NCBI GenBank assembly: GCA_024222895.1
Contig: JAAEOR010000983.1
Span: 1-46,831 of the forward strand
Length of the DNA: 46,831 nucleotides
Source: Hyphomicrobiales bacterium
Lineage (GTDB): Bacteria > Pseudomonadota > Alphaproteobacteria > Rhizobiales > Kaistiaceae
Direction of reading: 5' to 3'
Shown here piece by piece: positions 8,774 to 18,700 of the stretch (position 1 is its first letter; each line of letters opens with the position of its first letter). The notes beneath the pieces are model-generated. The model saw nothing but the letters and a program-made list of their open reading frames with translations, was not told the origin of the DNA and did no database searches. Both the position numbers and the translations under genes were made by a program.

Positions 8774-8795
8774 CTCATGTGCCACTCATGTGCCA
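8774..8795. repeat. Tandem 11-bp repeat, probable recombinase arm-type sites of a third element
   Basis: CTCATGTGCCA occurs twice head to tail with no gap. It lies about 147 bp outside the left tRNA-fMet repeat. The same design, two adjacent 11-bp units of a different sequence, is found inside both ends of the island (9110-9131 and 43311-43331). By analogy this may be the arm-type site set of another element that used the same tRNA and lies to the left. That is inference. Confidence 0.45.
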
Positions 8796-8916
8796 TGTAG
8801 GATATTGAAAAGCTTGTAAATTCACGGAGAGATTCGCATAAGATTTTGAAATATATGTAACATTAGGAAACTCTGATGTGCCAGACGAAAATTTTGGCAG
8901 AATAAGAAAATGCCCC

Positions 8917-8935
8917 GAAAACAGTCAATGTTTTC
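8917..8935 (-). terminator. Hairpin beside the left tRNA-fMet repeat
   Basis: A perfect 7-bp stem GAAAACA / TGTTTTC with a 5-base loop. On the minus strand it lies just downstream of the tRNA 3' end and is followed a few bases later by TTTTC. It could end transcripts reading leftward through the tRNA fragment. The U run is not immediate, so the call is weak. Confidence 0.3.
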
Positions 8936-8941
8936 AAGAGC

Positions 8942-8991
8942 TTGTTTGGTTGCGGGGGTAGGATTTGAACCTACGACCTTCAGGTTATGAG
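8942..8991 (-). repeat. Left attachment site: 3' half of initiator tRNA-fMet(CAT)
   Basis: A 50-bp perfect direct repeat of 43395-43444. Read on the minus strand it is CTCATAACCTGAAGG, then the T arm, acceptor strand and CCA of the initiator tRNA, running from the anticodon loop to 5 bases past the CCA end (tRNA part 8947-8991). The 5' half of the tRNA is absent; the sequence on that side is island DNA leading to the integrase. It is therefore an integration scar, not a working tRNA gene. tRNA 3' halves are the classic cores for tyrosine recombinases. Confidence 0.92.
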
Positions 8992-9107
8992 TCGAAAATT
9001 CAACCATTTATCGCGATGGATTGCAATGGCTGGAAGTGCATTAAACTGCTGAATTATTTGTGATAATATCACATCCGGGTTGAAGAGATTTGATGCCGAT
9101 TCCTATT

Positions 9108-9131
9108 ACGGTGGCGACAAGGTGGCGACAA
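9108..9131. repeat. Left arm-type repeats (two GGTGGCGACAA units)
   Basis: GGTGGCGACAA is present twice in tandem (9110-9120, 9121-9131) between the left attachment core and the integrase start. The same pair recurs at 43311-43331 beside the right core. Position and symmetry suggest binding sites for the integrase N-terminal arm-binding domain. Confidence 0.65.
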
Positions 9132-9158
9132 ATCACCGAATACAGGAGATGATTATCG

Positions 9159-10451
9159 ATGCCTGTAACGCGTATCACCAAACGAGCCATTGAAGTGCTG
9201 CAACCACGCTCAACCGCATACGTTGTCTATGACAGTAGGCTGGTTGGCTTTGGGGTGAGGGTCAATCCCACTGGCGCCAAGTCATTCGTGATCGAGTATC
9301 GGCCTGGCAACGGTGGGCGCAGAGTCGCAAAGAAACGGATTGTTATTGGGCAGTGTGGGAAAATAACCTGCGAGAAGGCTAGAAATGTCGCTAGAGAGAA
9401 GCTGGCCGCTGTTCAGCTTGGAAATGATCCCGCCGCCGATAGGGCCGCTGAACGGACAACACCAACGTTCAAGGAAGCGGCCGAGCGATATCTGCAAGAA
9501 GAAGCCCCTCGCCGCTTGAAGTCGTCAACAATCACCAACTATGAGATAAATCTGCGCCGCCATGCCAACCCTGCTATAGGGTCGCTCAAAATTGCTGATA
9601 TTTCTCGCCAGGACATCATCGCCCTGCACAATCGAATTGGCGGCAATTCTCCAGTTACAGCCAATCGTGTACTTGAGACCATCTCAGGGGTATTTCGATT
9701 CGCCCAGGAAGCCGGGATCGTTTCGGACAGCCAAAATCCGACAGTGGGCATTCGCGCTTTTAAGGAAAAGCGCCGCGAACGATATCTGTCCGAAGATGAA
9801 TTCATCAGACTTGGTCAGGTGCTACGTCTGGCCGAAACCGAGGGCATTCCGTGGGCCTATCGATCACACAAGACGCAATCAAAACATGCAGTAAAACCTG
9901 AAAAACAGAAAACCGTGTTCTCTTCGGTTGCGATAGACGCCATCAGAATGCTGATTTTCACCGGTTGCCGACTACGTGAGGTCCTGGGTCTGACATGGCA
10001 GGAGGTAGATCTCGAACGTGGGCTCCTGTTCCTCTCGGACAGCAAGACTGGAGCGCGGGCCGTAGTCCTCAATCAACAGACCATGGATGTTCTGAAGAGG
10101 CAGTATCGTAGCGGGCCATTCGTATTTCCAAGTGATATTCCAAAGTTGACCGACGGTGGCGAATTGATCGACCGCCCTCTCGCCGATCTCAAGAAGCCAT
10201 GGGCTGCTATTCGTCGTCATGCAGGCCTCGAAGACGTACGTTTGCATGATCTGCGTCACAGCTTTGCGTCAGTTGGTGCTAGTGCCGGATTGGGATTGCC
10301 TATCGTAGGCGCCCTTCTAGGTCACAAACAAGCAGCCACAACGGAACGCTATGCTCACCTTGATACAAGCCCATTGCGAGCCGCATCAGACAAGATTGCT
10401 GCCCACATTGCCTCGGCCTTAAACAAGAACAATGATCGTGTTGCCCGATAG
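9159..10451 (+). CDS. int: Tyrosine recombinase (island integrase)
   Basis: 430 aa. The N-terminal DUF4102-like arm-binding domain (about 1-95) includes VVYDSRLVGFGVRVNPTGAKSFV. A core-binding SAM-like domain follows (about 100-195), then the catalytic domain with Arg271 (GCRLREVLGL), the beta-hairpin Lys in SDSKTG, HDLRH from His363, the LGH motif and the nucleophile Tyr398 in ERYAHL. All catalytic residues are present. The ATG follows ACAGGAG at good spacing. It sits just inside the left attachment core and reads inward, the usual place for the enzyme that integrates and excises an island at a tRNA gene. A stretch around residues 240-260 (SHKTQSKHAVKPEKQK) is an insertion compared with short P4-type integrases. 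Confidence 0.95.
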   Translation: MPVTRITKRAIEVLQPRSTAYVVYDSRLVGFGVRVNPTGAKSFVIEYRPGNGGRRVAKKRIVIGQCGKITCEKARNVAREKLAAVQLGNDPAADRAAERTTPTFKEAAERYLQEEAPRRLKSSTITNYEINLRRHANPAIGSLKIADISRQDIIALHNRIGGNSPVTANRVLETISGVFRFAQEAGIVSDSQNPTVGIRAFKEKRRERYLSEDEFIRLGQVLRLAETEGIPWAYRSHKTQSKHAVKPEKQKTVFSSVAIDAIRMLIFTGCRLREVLGLTWQEVDLERGLLFLSDSKTGARAVVLNQQTMDVLKRQYRSGPFVFPSDIPKLTDGGELIDRPLADLKKPWAAIRRHAGLEDVRLHDLRHSFASVGASAGLGLPIVGALLGHKQAATTERYAHLDTSPLRAASDKIAAHIASALNKNNDRVAR

Positions 10452-11205
10452 GATCATCTTGTAGCAAGCTGCAGGACCGACAACTACATTCGCCGTCTCA
10501 TTTCTATTTTAGCTTGTATTCGACAAACGCATAAGTCGATGCGAGCGCGCATTTTATGCCCGGCATCGCATCGCAGCGGTGGTTTGTCGCCAGCCTAATA
10601 TCTTGGGCATAGCTTCGCAGGCAATGCAGGACAGGCGTTGTCTCGGGAGGAGTAACGTTATCCGGGAACTTATCGTGACCGACATCTGGCGAAACTCAAC
10701 CCGAAGAGTGCCGATGACCGCTGCATGGAAGCTGCGCTGAGGTGCGGCCGCGAAGATCCACAACTGACCGCCGACTGCGAGAACAAAATTAACAACCTTA
10801 CGGTTTGGGAGCGTACAATAGAGGTTTTGCAAGATGCGAGCATAAGCACAGCGCAGCCCCTAAGCTGTTGCCCAACACCGCAAAGGATCAGGAGATATTT
10901 TGAAGGTATCAGGTTAAAGCATTAAAATACATGCCATCCCGCAAGATAGCCTTATCGAAATATGTATGTGTTTGGAGGGACGCACCAAACATAATGCCGG
11001 GGCTAAGCTTCGCATACATTCAGGGTCAAACATATTTTCCAAGTCTGGTAAGTCACTTAAATGATGAGCATGGCCTTCCACGAAACACATAAAGAAACAA
11101 CGCATTTCAACGTAGGCCCTTACGACGTCTATATCTCGAGAAACAGTGCGGAGAATTCAAAAGACTCAACACTAGATGTCATGCTGCCAGGCAACCATCG
11201 TGCCT
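10452..11205. other. Intergenic sequence after the integrase
   Basis: About 750 bp without a supported gene. The open frames are short, lack ribosome binding sites and do not resemble proteins I know. A GGGAGGAG sequence near 10650 is followed by only a short frame. It may hold decayed island DNA; I see nothing definite. Confidence 0.3.
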
Positions 11206-12111
11206 CTACGCATCGACGATCTTGACAGTTACGTTCATGCCATCGCTTGGTGTGATTTCATTCCACATCTCCATCATCCTCTCACGATCCAATACTACGC
11301 AGCCATCGGACCAACTTGGATTCTTGCCTTCATGAATGAAGATTGAGTGGTTGTCTGTTCCAGGAACGACTGCATCAGGCAGGTATATTCCCGGGCGCAG
11401 TTCACCCGTAACGGAGTCTTTCTTCGATTTCATTCGGGTCTTTGAGCATTTCACGTATGTTCCAGAGGCAATCTTGACGCCCGGATCCCAGTAGCATGTC
11501 TCGTTCAAGGAGACTGAACCGGAAGAGAACTCAAGTTTCCCAGTATCATCCCCAGTCCGTGTTACTGTGACAGTGTAGGCGCTTCGTTCATCTAGCCCGC
11601 TAACTTCTTCCGTCATTTCTATGGATTGAAATCTCGAACCCAGGGTCCCGATTCCACCACGAAGAACCTCCGCTATTTCATGGAACAAAACTGACCCGCC
11701 AGCCATCAAACCCGCTGAGACAACAATATCGGTTCCGAACCAAATCCAAGACGTAATCCAGTGATCAAAAACGGGCTCCCCTAATGTCGCCATTAAACGA
11801 ATTCCAGCGACAGCCACGAGTATGCTCAAGACGATTGCTGCGATGTTCGCGGTGCGAGTCGCGTCCTTTCCAGATTTCTTATGTTCGGGTACGAACCGAT
11901 CATCACCGTTGAGCCGACTGGCATTGAGATACACTTCAACAGATCGCTCAATCAGAACTGAAAAGACGAACATGTACTGAAACCGCGACCAGAAGGACTC
12001 CTCCCAACCCTCAGCGGGAACGATCTCAGAACCAACCCAGCTACCCAGCCACCCCAGGCCTAGGCAGCCCGCAATGACTGCAAGCCCCTGTCCAATCCTA
12101 TCCCAGTGCAT
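11206..12111 (-). CDS. Membrane protein with C-terminal H...SDGC (L,D-transpeptidase-like) domain
   Basis: 301 aa. The N-terminal half has about four hydrophobic segments: around residues 10-27 (GLAVIAGCLGLGWLGSWVG), 46-60, 88-110 (IAAIVLSILVAVAGIRLMA) and 120-145. From about 160 the protein is soluble and beta-rich. The end reads GIYLPDAV....HSIFIHEG...WSDGCVVL: the His and the Ser-x-Gly-Cys arrangement recalls YkuD-type L,D-transpeptidases and DUF5675/DUF2778-like folds, where the Cys is the nucleophile. A role in cell-wall chemistry or in another envelope process is inference. It is convergent with the giant genes, with no operon partner. The start ATG is reasonable and no frameshift is seen. 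Confidence 0.6.
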   Translation of the reverse strand: MHWDRIGQGLAVIAGCLGLGWLGSWVGSEIVPAEGWEESFWSRFQYMFVFSVLIERSVEVYLNASRLNGDDRFVPEHKKSGKDATRTANIAAIVLSILVAVAGIRLMATLGEPVFDHWITSWIWFGTDIVVSAGLMAGGSVLFHEIAEVLRGGIGTLGSRFQSIEMTEEVSGLDERSAYTVTVTRTGDDTGKLEFSSGSVSLNETCYWDPGVKIASGTYVKCSKTRMKSKKDSVTGELRPGIYLPDAVVPGTDNHSIFIHEGKNPSWSDGCVVLDRERMMEMWNEITPSDGMNVTVKIVDA

Positions 12112-12725
12112 AGCCTACCTCGCTATATGCAGATCCAGCGCCTGCAATTACTAGTTGATTATCAATACTGCTGCAGGATGGAAAACCCATACATTGCTCA
12201 ATACAATTGCTGCCCGTTCGGCCACTTGCTCCGTAACGGTGAATTTAATGGTGCTAAATACGAGTAATATACTTGTCTTTTTATATACTCAAGGTAGAGT
12301 TAAAAGTAAAAGCAAGGGCAATTGATTTGGCGGGGTATCCTTTCAAGAACATTTCAGCGATCAAATACACTATGACAACATGAAGGAAGTTGACCTTGCT
12401 GATGCGATTGTGGGGGATCTGGGGTTTCTGTAGGCCCATCGCCCCTGGCGTGTCTTTATGGTCTGCGAGATTTGGAACATTAGCATGCCGACTTCGATAC
12501 CCAAGGTCTGGGCCCATTCCTCGGCCCGGTGCTGTGAAGAGATGAACACAGACGGGAAACACTTGTTCTCATCGGCATAACGGCTGGTGAACGGTCAGCC
12601 CAGTGGGGCAGTTGGCGTTCTGAGATTAATGAGGGCGTAGTCCACCTGTTTCGAAATAGGTAGGTCGCGCCCTGAACGGACGATAATGTGCGAACCCTTT
12701 AGCGCGCTTAGTTGATGGAGCGGGC
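12112..12725. other. Intergenic region upstream of the giant-gene operon
   Basis: Between the minus-strand membrane protein gene and the giant operon. It holds a decayed coding-like stretch (12370-12594, minus strand, listed separately) and the leader of the giant gene, where TGATGGAGCGGGC precedes the ATG. I could not pick a promoter with confidence. The sequence changes from AT-rich to GC-rich at about 12400, which may mark the left edge of the giant-gene cassette. Confidence 0.35.
12370..12594 (-). pseudogene. Coding-like remnant, unknown family
   Basis: A 74-residue open frame without a start codon. Its middle part reads like real protein (FPSVFISSQHRAEEWAQTLG, then IEVGMLMFQISQT). No family is recognised. 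It is the 3' or internal part of a gene that has been cut on both sides, probably by events that brought in the giant-gene cassette. It could also be chance. Confidence 0.25.
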
Positions 12726-15700
12726 ATGGCCGATAACGTGCTTTTGTTTGAAAAAGATTTTGCCGATGGGAAACTGTCCCTGACCGCGGAGCGTGGTGGG
12801 AATGAGGGGGCAATCTCGAAATTTGTGGTAGCGATGAAGTTCGGAGGCAATGACCTGGCCACGCTGGATGCCACCCTTGTGCGCCAAGTTGATCCGTTCT
12901 TTGTCCCCGACGATTTGATCGACGCATCGGTGAACCCCGCGCGGCTGAAGTCACGGTCCCAACTGGAGGCGCAGGCGCGGCATGAGATTGAGCGGCTGGA
13001 TGAGCTGCGGACCGCGCTGCAAGCGCGTCTGGCCGATCCGATTCAGCTGGAGCCGAACATCGCGGGCGTGACCTTCGACACACTCGAATTGCGGCTCGCC
13101 CCTGCCCTGTTGGACCCGCCCTTGAACGTGTCCGATGACACGGTGCTGGTGGAGCTGAAGGCGAACAGGAAGGTCAAAGCGAATCTGACCGGTGAGGGCC
13201 TGCCGGGCGAGATCGAAGGCACAATCGGTTTCGAACTGACGCTGACCCCGCGCATGCTGAACAACGCCGCCGACGCGCTGTGCGGCCTGCTCAGTTTCGA
13301 ATTGCCCGCGATGCCCGCGTTTGACCTGAACCTGCCGCGTTTTGCCATGCCGGAACTGTCGCTGGACGGGATCGAACTGAACCTGCCGAAGTGGGATGTC
13401 GACTGGCCATCGCTGTTGCCAGTGACTTTGCCTCGGATGCCGGGTTTGGGACTGACGGCAGACTGGACGCCGAAGGATGACAACAGACTGAAGGTAACTG
13501 TTGACCAGGGCGATTTGAAGATCGAGCGTGAGAAACCGATCGACCTGGGTACGCTGACGGTAAAGCACAACGGTACGGATACAGTGCTGACCTCGACGCT
13601 CAAGGACCTCACCTTCTCGGATGGTGACCTGAAGGTCGAGGTTGAGACGCAGCTGGAAAGCAAGGAAATCGAGCTGGGTGAGGTCAAGATTGACGACCTG
13701 CCAGTCAAGGTCATTATCGGTGCCTCCAAGCTCAAGATCGTCGCTGATCTCAGCGCCAATCCGGTCGAGGTGACCCTGACCCACGACTTTCCGCGGATCA
13801 CGGTCCTCGCGCATGACGACCCGGAGGTGTTCCTGCACCTGGGCTTGACGCTGGAAACCGGCATCACTGACCGCGGGATCGACACCAAGGTGACGCGGTT
13901 GGAGGTGCTGGACCCCTATCCGCTGGATCTTCTGGCCGACCTGGCGGGGCAATTTGTCGAGGCGGTGGGCGGTGTGATCCGTCTGATCGGGCAAATCAGG
14001 CTACCGCGCGCCGATATGCCCGATACCGGACTTGCGGCCAAGCTGCGGCAACTCCTGAACCGCGTGCTGGACCTGATGGAGGCCGCGATGCGGTGGCTAG
14101 GCCGTCAGGCAGCGGCAGCGGGCAAGGCCATCGCCGGCGCGGCCGAGGCTGTAGCTCGCCTGATCCGCAACTTGATCAAAGAGTTGGTTGATCGGGACGC
14201 GCCGGACTTTTCGTTCCTCGCCGTGGAGGTGCGGCTGAATCCCAACCATTGGCGGCTCGAACAGATCATATTGACACCCGCCGGTGATCCTGCCGGGGGC
14301 GAATACATCACCTCGTTCCTGGGCATCGACGTGACCGCCTCGGCAAAGTTCCGGCCGGCGATGGTGCTGAACTTTGCCGGGAGTGATTGGTACGGGCTGG
14401 CCTTGCTTCCCAAGGACAACGACGCCAGCGTTTCTCTGGGCACCGACCTTTGGCTGAAGACGGGGAGCGGACCACAGAAACCGGTGGGGACCCTGCCAGA
14501 CGAAGAAGACGCAGCTGCAAGGCCACCGAGGCTGGTGCAGCTGTCGGCCAAAGCCAAGGACGGGGTGACCGAGGGCAAGCAAAACGTTCTGGTCCTGGCC
14601 GCCGTCCAAGACGGCAAATTGAAGCTGTTCCAGAACGCGCCCCAGTCCGAGGTTCAGCAGATCAAAATCCCCAACGGACCGGACCGCACCGCATTGAGCA
14701 TGGGTGTTTCGGACGCTCTGTCCGATGCAAAGCTCGATGAATTTGTCGATGTCGACGTCGACATCAAGACCGACGAGATCAAAAAACGCGCCCTTGCTTT
14801 GATGCCCAAATCCAGTGGTGACGGGTCGTCGCTGCTGCAAAAAATCAAGATCACCGATGTCAAAACCAAACCGGACATTGCGAACCGCAAGCTCGGCCTG
14901 ACCTTCACCCTGCAAATCCATCTGACTGACGGCTTTGCTCCGGAAGCTGATCTGGGCGTCGAGGTGTCGTTGACCGATTTTTCGGCCAAGATCACGGCAG
15001 GTGACCGCATCGCGATCAAGACCGACAAGGAGCGATTGGCGTACAAACCGCTCGGGCTGGATGTGCAGATCGTTCCCAAAAAGCCCTTGGCCCGGTGGGA
15101 AGTCTTTGCCCTCGACCTGAAGCGCGGGGGCGAACGGTTTGCCCTGGGCAATGATGCCAATGCAACCGTCGCCTACCGCCGGGTGTCGAGCAGCGGCAAG
15201 GGGCTGGTGTTCACGCTCAGGGAGTTCGCGGCCAGCCGATCGGGCTTCGACCTGGAGGCGAGCGTCAAAAGCGACAACCCTGTGACGCTGGGCGGCGTGG
15301 ATGTGCCGTTCCGCTTTACCTCAGGCGATCTGTCGATAGCGGCGTCGAAATTCAAAGGCGCGTCGCTGGCGGGCAGCGGACAGCTGCCGCCCGCTCTGAT
15401 CGGCGAGGCAAACGCGTCGATTGCGCTGCAGCTGGGCGCGGGTCCCGGCGGGTCGGTCGAAGTTCTGGGCGCCACCGCGCTGCTGGACAAATCGGGCGAT
15501 CCCATCCGCTGTTCAGCCACCATGTTCGAGCTGACAATAACCGAACTGGGCTTTGATTTTATCAATGACGGCAACTACCACTTCTACTTTCTGCTGACCG
15601 GCAGCGCCGCGTTCCGGCCTGAAGGCGGGCTGTTTGACAGCGGACTTTTGAAGAACTTCAAGGAATTGGAGATCAAACTGGACAAGGCACCGCTGGGTGG

Positions 15701-18700
15701 TGACCCGCGCGTGCTGATGCGATCGCTTGAATTCCTGATCAAGGTCGACCCGCCCAAGCAGACCAATTTCTTCGACCTCTTCCGGTTCGACCTGAAGGGC
15801 ATCGGGTTCTACCCGGCGGCGGACAAATTCGGCGGCGACCCGGCAATGGCCATCTCTGGCCAGGTCAAGTTTGCCGAATTCGGGGACAAGATCTCTCCCC
15901 GCTTCGACTTTCACAAGATGTGGATCGCCGGGCCCTCGAGCGACGGCGTACTGCCGCGCGTCCGGTTCGACGGGTTGGGCGTGGGGCTGAAGACCGGTGC
16001 GATTGACGTCGAGGCGACTGCGATTGCCGTCGATGAGAACATGCCCGACCTCTACCGCCCAGACGTTTTGCCCGCAAATGTGCGGGCCGAAGGGTTCCTG
16101 GCCAAGGGGCGGCTGGACATCAAGGGCTGGGCGTCGATGTCCGCCGCGCTGGGATTCCTGCAACTCAGCCGCCGTGACGTGCCGTCCAACCCGCGCCACG
16201 CATTTTTCATGTACGGACAGCTGGAAAAGCTGACCGAACCAATCGACACCCCTGTGGGCCGCATCTACCTGCGCGAGGCGGGATTTGGATTTGGCTACCG
16301 TTACACTTTGGCCGGGATCGCGCAGGCCGAAACCGCCACCTCCCCGCGCGATTTGGTCCGCATTCTTGACGAGGTGTCCAAGTACCAGGGCAGCCTGAAT
16401 CAGTTCGAAGCGTGGGAGCCGACCTATGACAACAGCGACCTGACCCTGGCGCTGCGCGGGATGTTTTCCATCGGCGCGCATTACCCACAGCCGCAGTATT
16501 CGTCCCAAAAAGAACGCGACATTCCCAACCCGCTGCTGTTCGATATCGTCGCGGCGCTGCGCACGGATCTGACGTTCCTGATCAATCTGCGCGGCTGGAT
16601 CGCGACCAATTACAACGATTGGATTGAGGCGCCGACGAATGCGGCGTGGAAATCCAACCCCTCGATGCGGGGTTATCTGTATTTCTCGGTGCCTCGCAAG
16701 GAATTCCTGGCCCGCGCCATTTCCGAACGCGGCGGGCATGTGGGCAAACACCCCGATCTGCCCGAACCATTGGTCAAGGCGATTCAGGGGGTCAGCTTTT
16801 CCTCGACTCTCTATATCCGGCCGGGCCTGTTCCATATGGAATTCGGCTGGCCCTATGAATTAGGCGTCGAACTGGGCGACCGGGGCGGCACCTTCTGGCT
16901 GAGCCTCAAAGGCGGGCTGATCAATCGGATCGAAGATTTCTCGCTGCTGTATGGCATGGCGTTCAAGGCAGACGGTGGCGTGCGGTTCGGAGGGCGCATC
17001 GGCAACGACAACTTTGGCGCATCCGCCTCGGCCTATGCGATCTTTGCACTCGAAGCGAAGATCATCTCATACTTGTCGCTGCAACGGTTTAGCGACAGCA
17101 TGTTCTACGGCCTGTTGCGGTTCGACGCGACGCTGGGTGTCAGCGTTTCTGTCTGGATCAGCTTCAAGATCTTCCGCAAGCGCATCCGCCTGTCGGTGGG
17201 CTTCTCACTGCATCTGGCAATGTCCATCGCGCTGGAGGCCGTCATCACGCCCAACGGTCTGGGTGGACGGGCGCAGGTGTCGGTGGGCGTGCGCGCCTTT
17301 GGACGGACCTTGTCGGTCGGCATCGGCGTCAAGTTCAACGACGGCTTGCTCAATCAGGCGCGGGCACGGGTGGCGCAGTTCCAGGCGCTGGGTTTGGGGA
17401 CCGAGGTCCCGCCCGCGTCCGAGGATGGTCGCCGCACCGAAACGCTGCCACGCCCCGCGCCGCCACGTCCCGAACTGGTGGCCGATGGCGATGCCCGACT
17501 GGGCGACTTCGACATCGCCCCGCCCCGCCCCCCGCAACCGGTACCCGATGACGCACTGGAGGAGTTCACCGGTCAGGACTTTGCCACGTCCCAGTTCTGG
17601 GCGATGCTGTTTCCCATCGGCTCGGACCGCTACCTGATGCAGCTGATCCCCCGCGACGGCACACTGTCGGGGAACGTCACCGGTCTGGATGTGCCAAAGA
17701 ACACGTTCTTCGCGTCCCCCGGCGCGGACGGGACGGCGACGCACAAGCTGATGTTCGATCCCGGTCTGGCTGAGCATCTCAAGCCGGTCATGCTACCGGG
17801 AGAAACACCGCCAGACCCGGTCGGTGACGACCTGACGATGCCCATGAAACTGGACACCGTGGTCGAGGAAAACGCGGGCGAGGAAAACGGTGAGTCACGG
17901 CACTTGGAGCTGCGCGACGTAATGTCGACCCTGTTCCTGCGAAACGACAAGCGGGTGGACGACGATATCGTGTCTGAGCTGTCTGAACCTGCAGTCCGTG
18001 AAGTCACATGGAACAAGATCGACGTGCCCGAAGGCAAGGACGCCGCAGCAGAGGTGCTGGGCGATTTCGCACGTAGCCGCGAAGCGCTGACCGGTCAGGC
18101 GCGGCGCGAGGCCGAGATCGAGGAAAGCCGCTCCGCCGTCATCGCAGCCATCATGGATACCGCAGAACAGATCGCCGCGGCCCTCGCCGGCACTGATGCG
18201 GCACCGGGCCGGATTAGCGAGATCGATGCCCGCGCCTTTGGCCTGACGTTCGAGGTTGATGAGACCGGGGTGAACGCGCTGTTCCCGCCGACAGACGACC
18301 CAACGCCGCGCGAAGGTAGGCTGAAAGTCGTCAAATCCGATGCCGCCGCGGCCAAGGGCCACGTCCATCTCTTCAACCCGCCGGACCGCATGTTCCGCAA
18401 GGCCCAGCCGCGCATGCGCCCGGTTCATGAATTGACGCCCGACGGGATCAAGCTGAACTGGGATCTGGAACCGGCCTGGGCGGCATCCGAAACGCCTTAT
18501 GACGATCCCGAATTCCATCTGCGCCGCTACATGATCCGCCGCCGCATCACCGGCCTTGCAGGAGGCGAGGAATATGCCGCGCGATTCGAATGTAAGGCCG
18601 CGACGCCCATCCGCATCAAAGGTGGTACTTGTGAGACGACGCGCGCGCCCTATCAGTTCGTGGACGATCTACGGCGGCAGGACGCCACTGAAACCAGCCA

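Noticed and set aside
8942-8991. Functional tRNA-fMet gene at either repeat
   Set aside because: Both copies lack the D arm and the 5' acceptor strand; they are 3' halves only.
15513-16835. Antisense open frame of 440 codons inside giant gene 1, and similar ones at 20298-21521, 26045-27175 and 27938-29041
   Set aside because: GC-rich genes with strong codon bias create long antisense frames. These have no ribosome binding site or protein-like composition (very rich in Arg, Gln and His).
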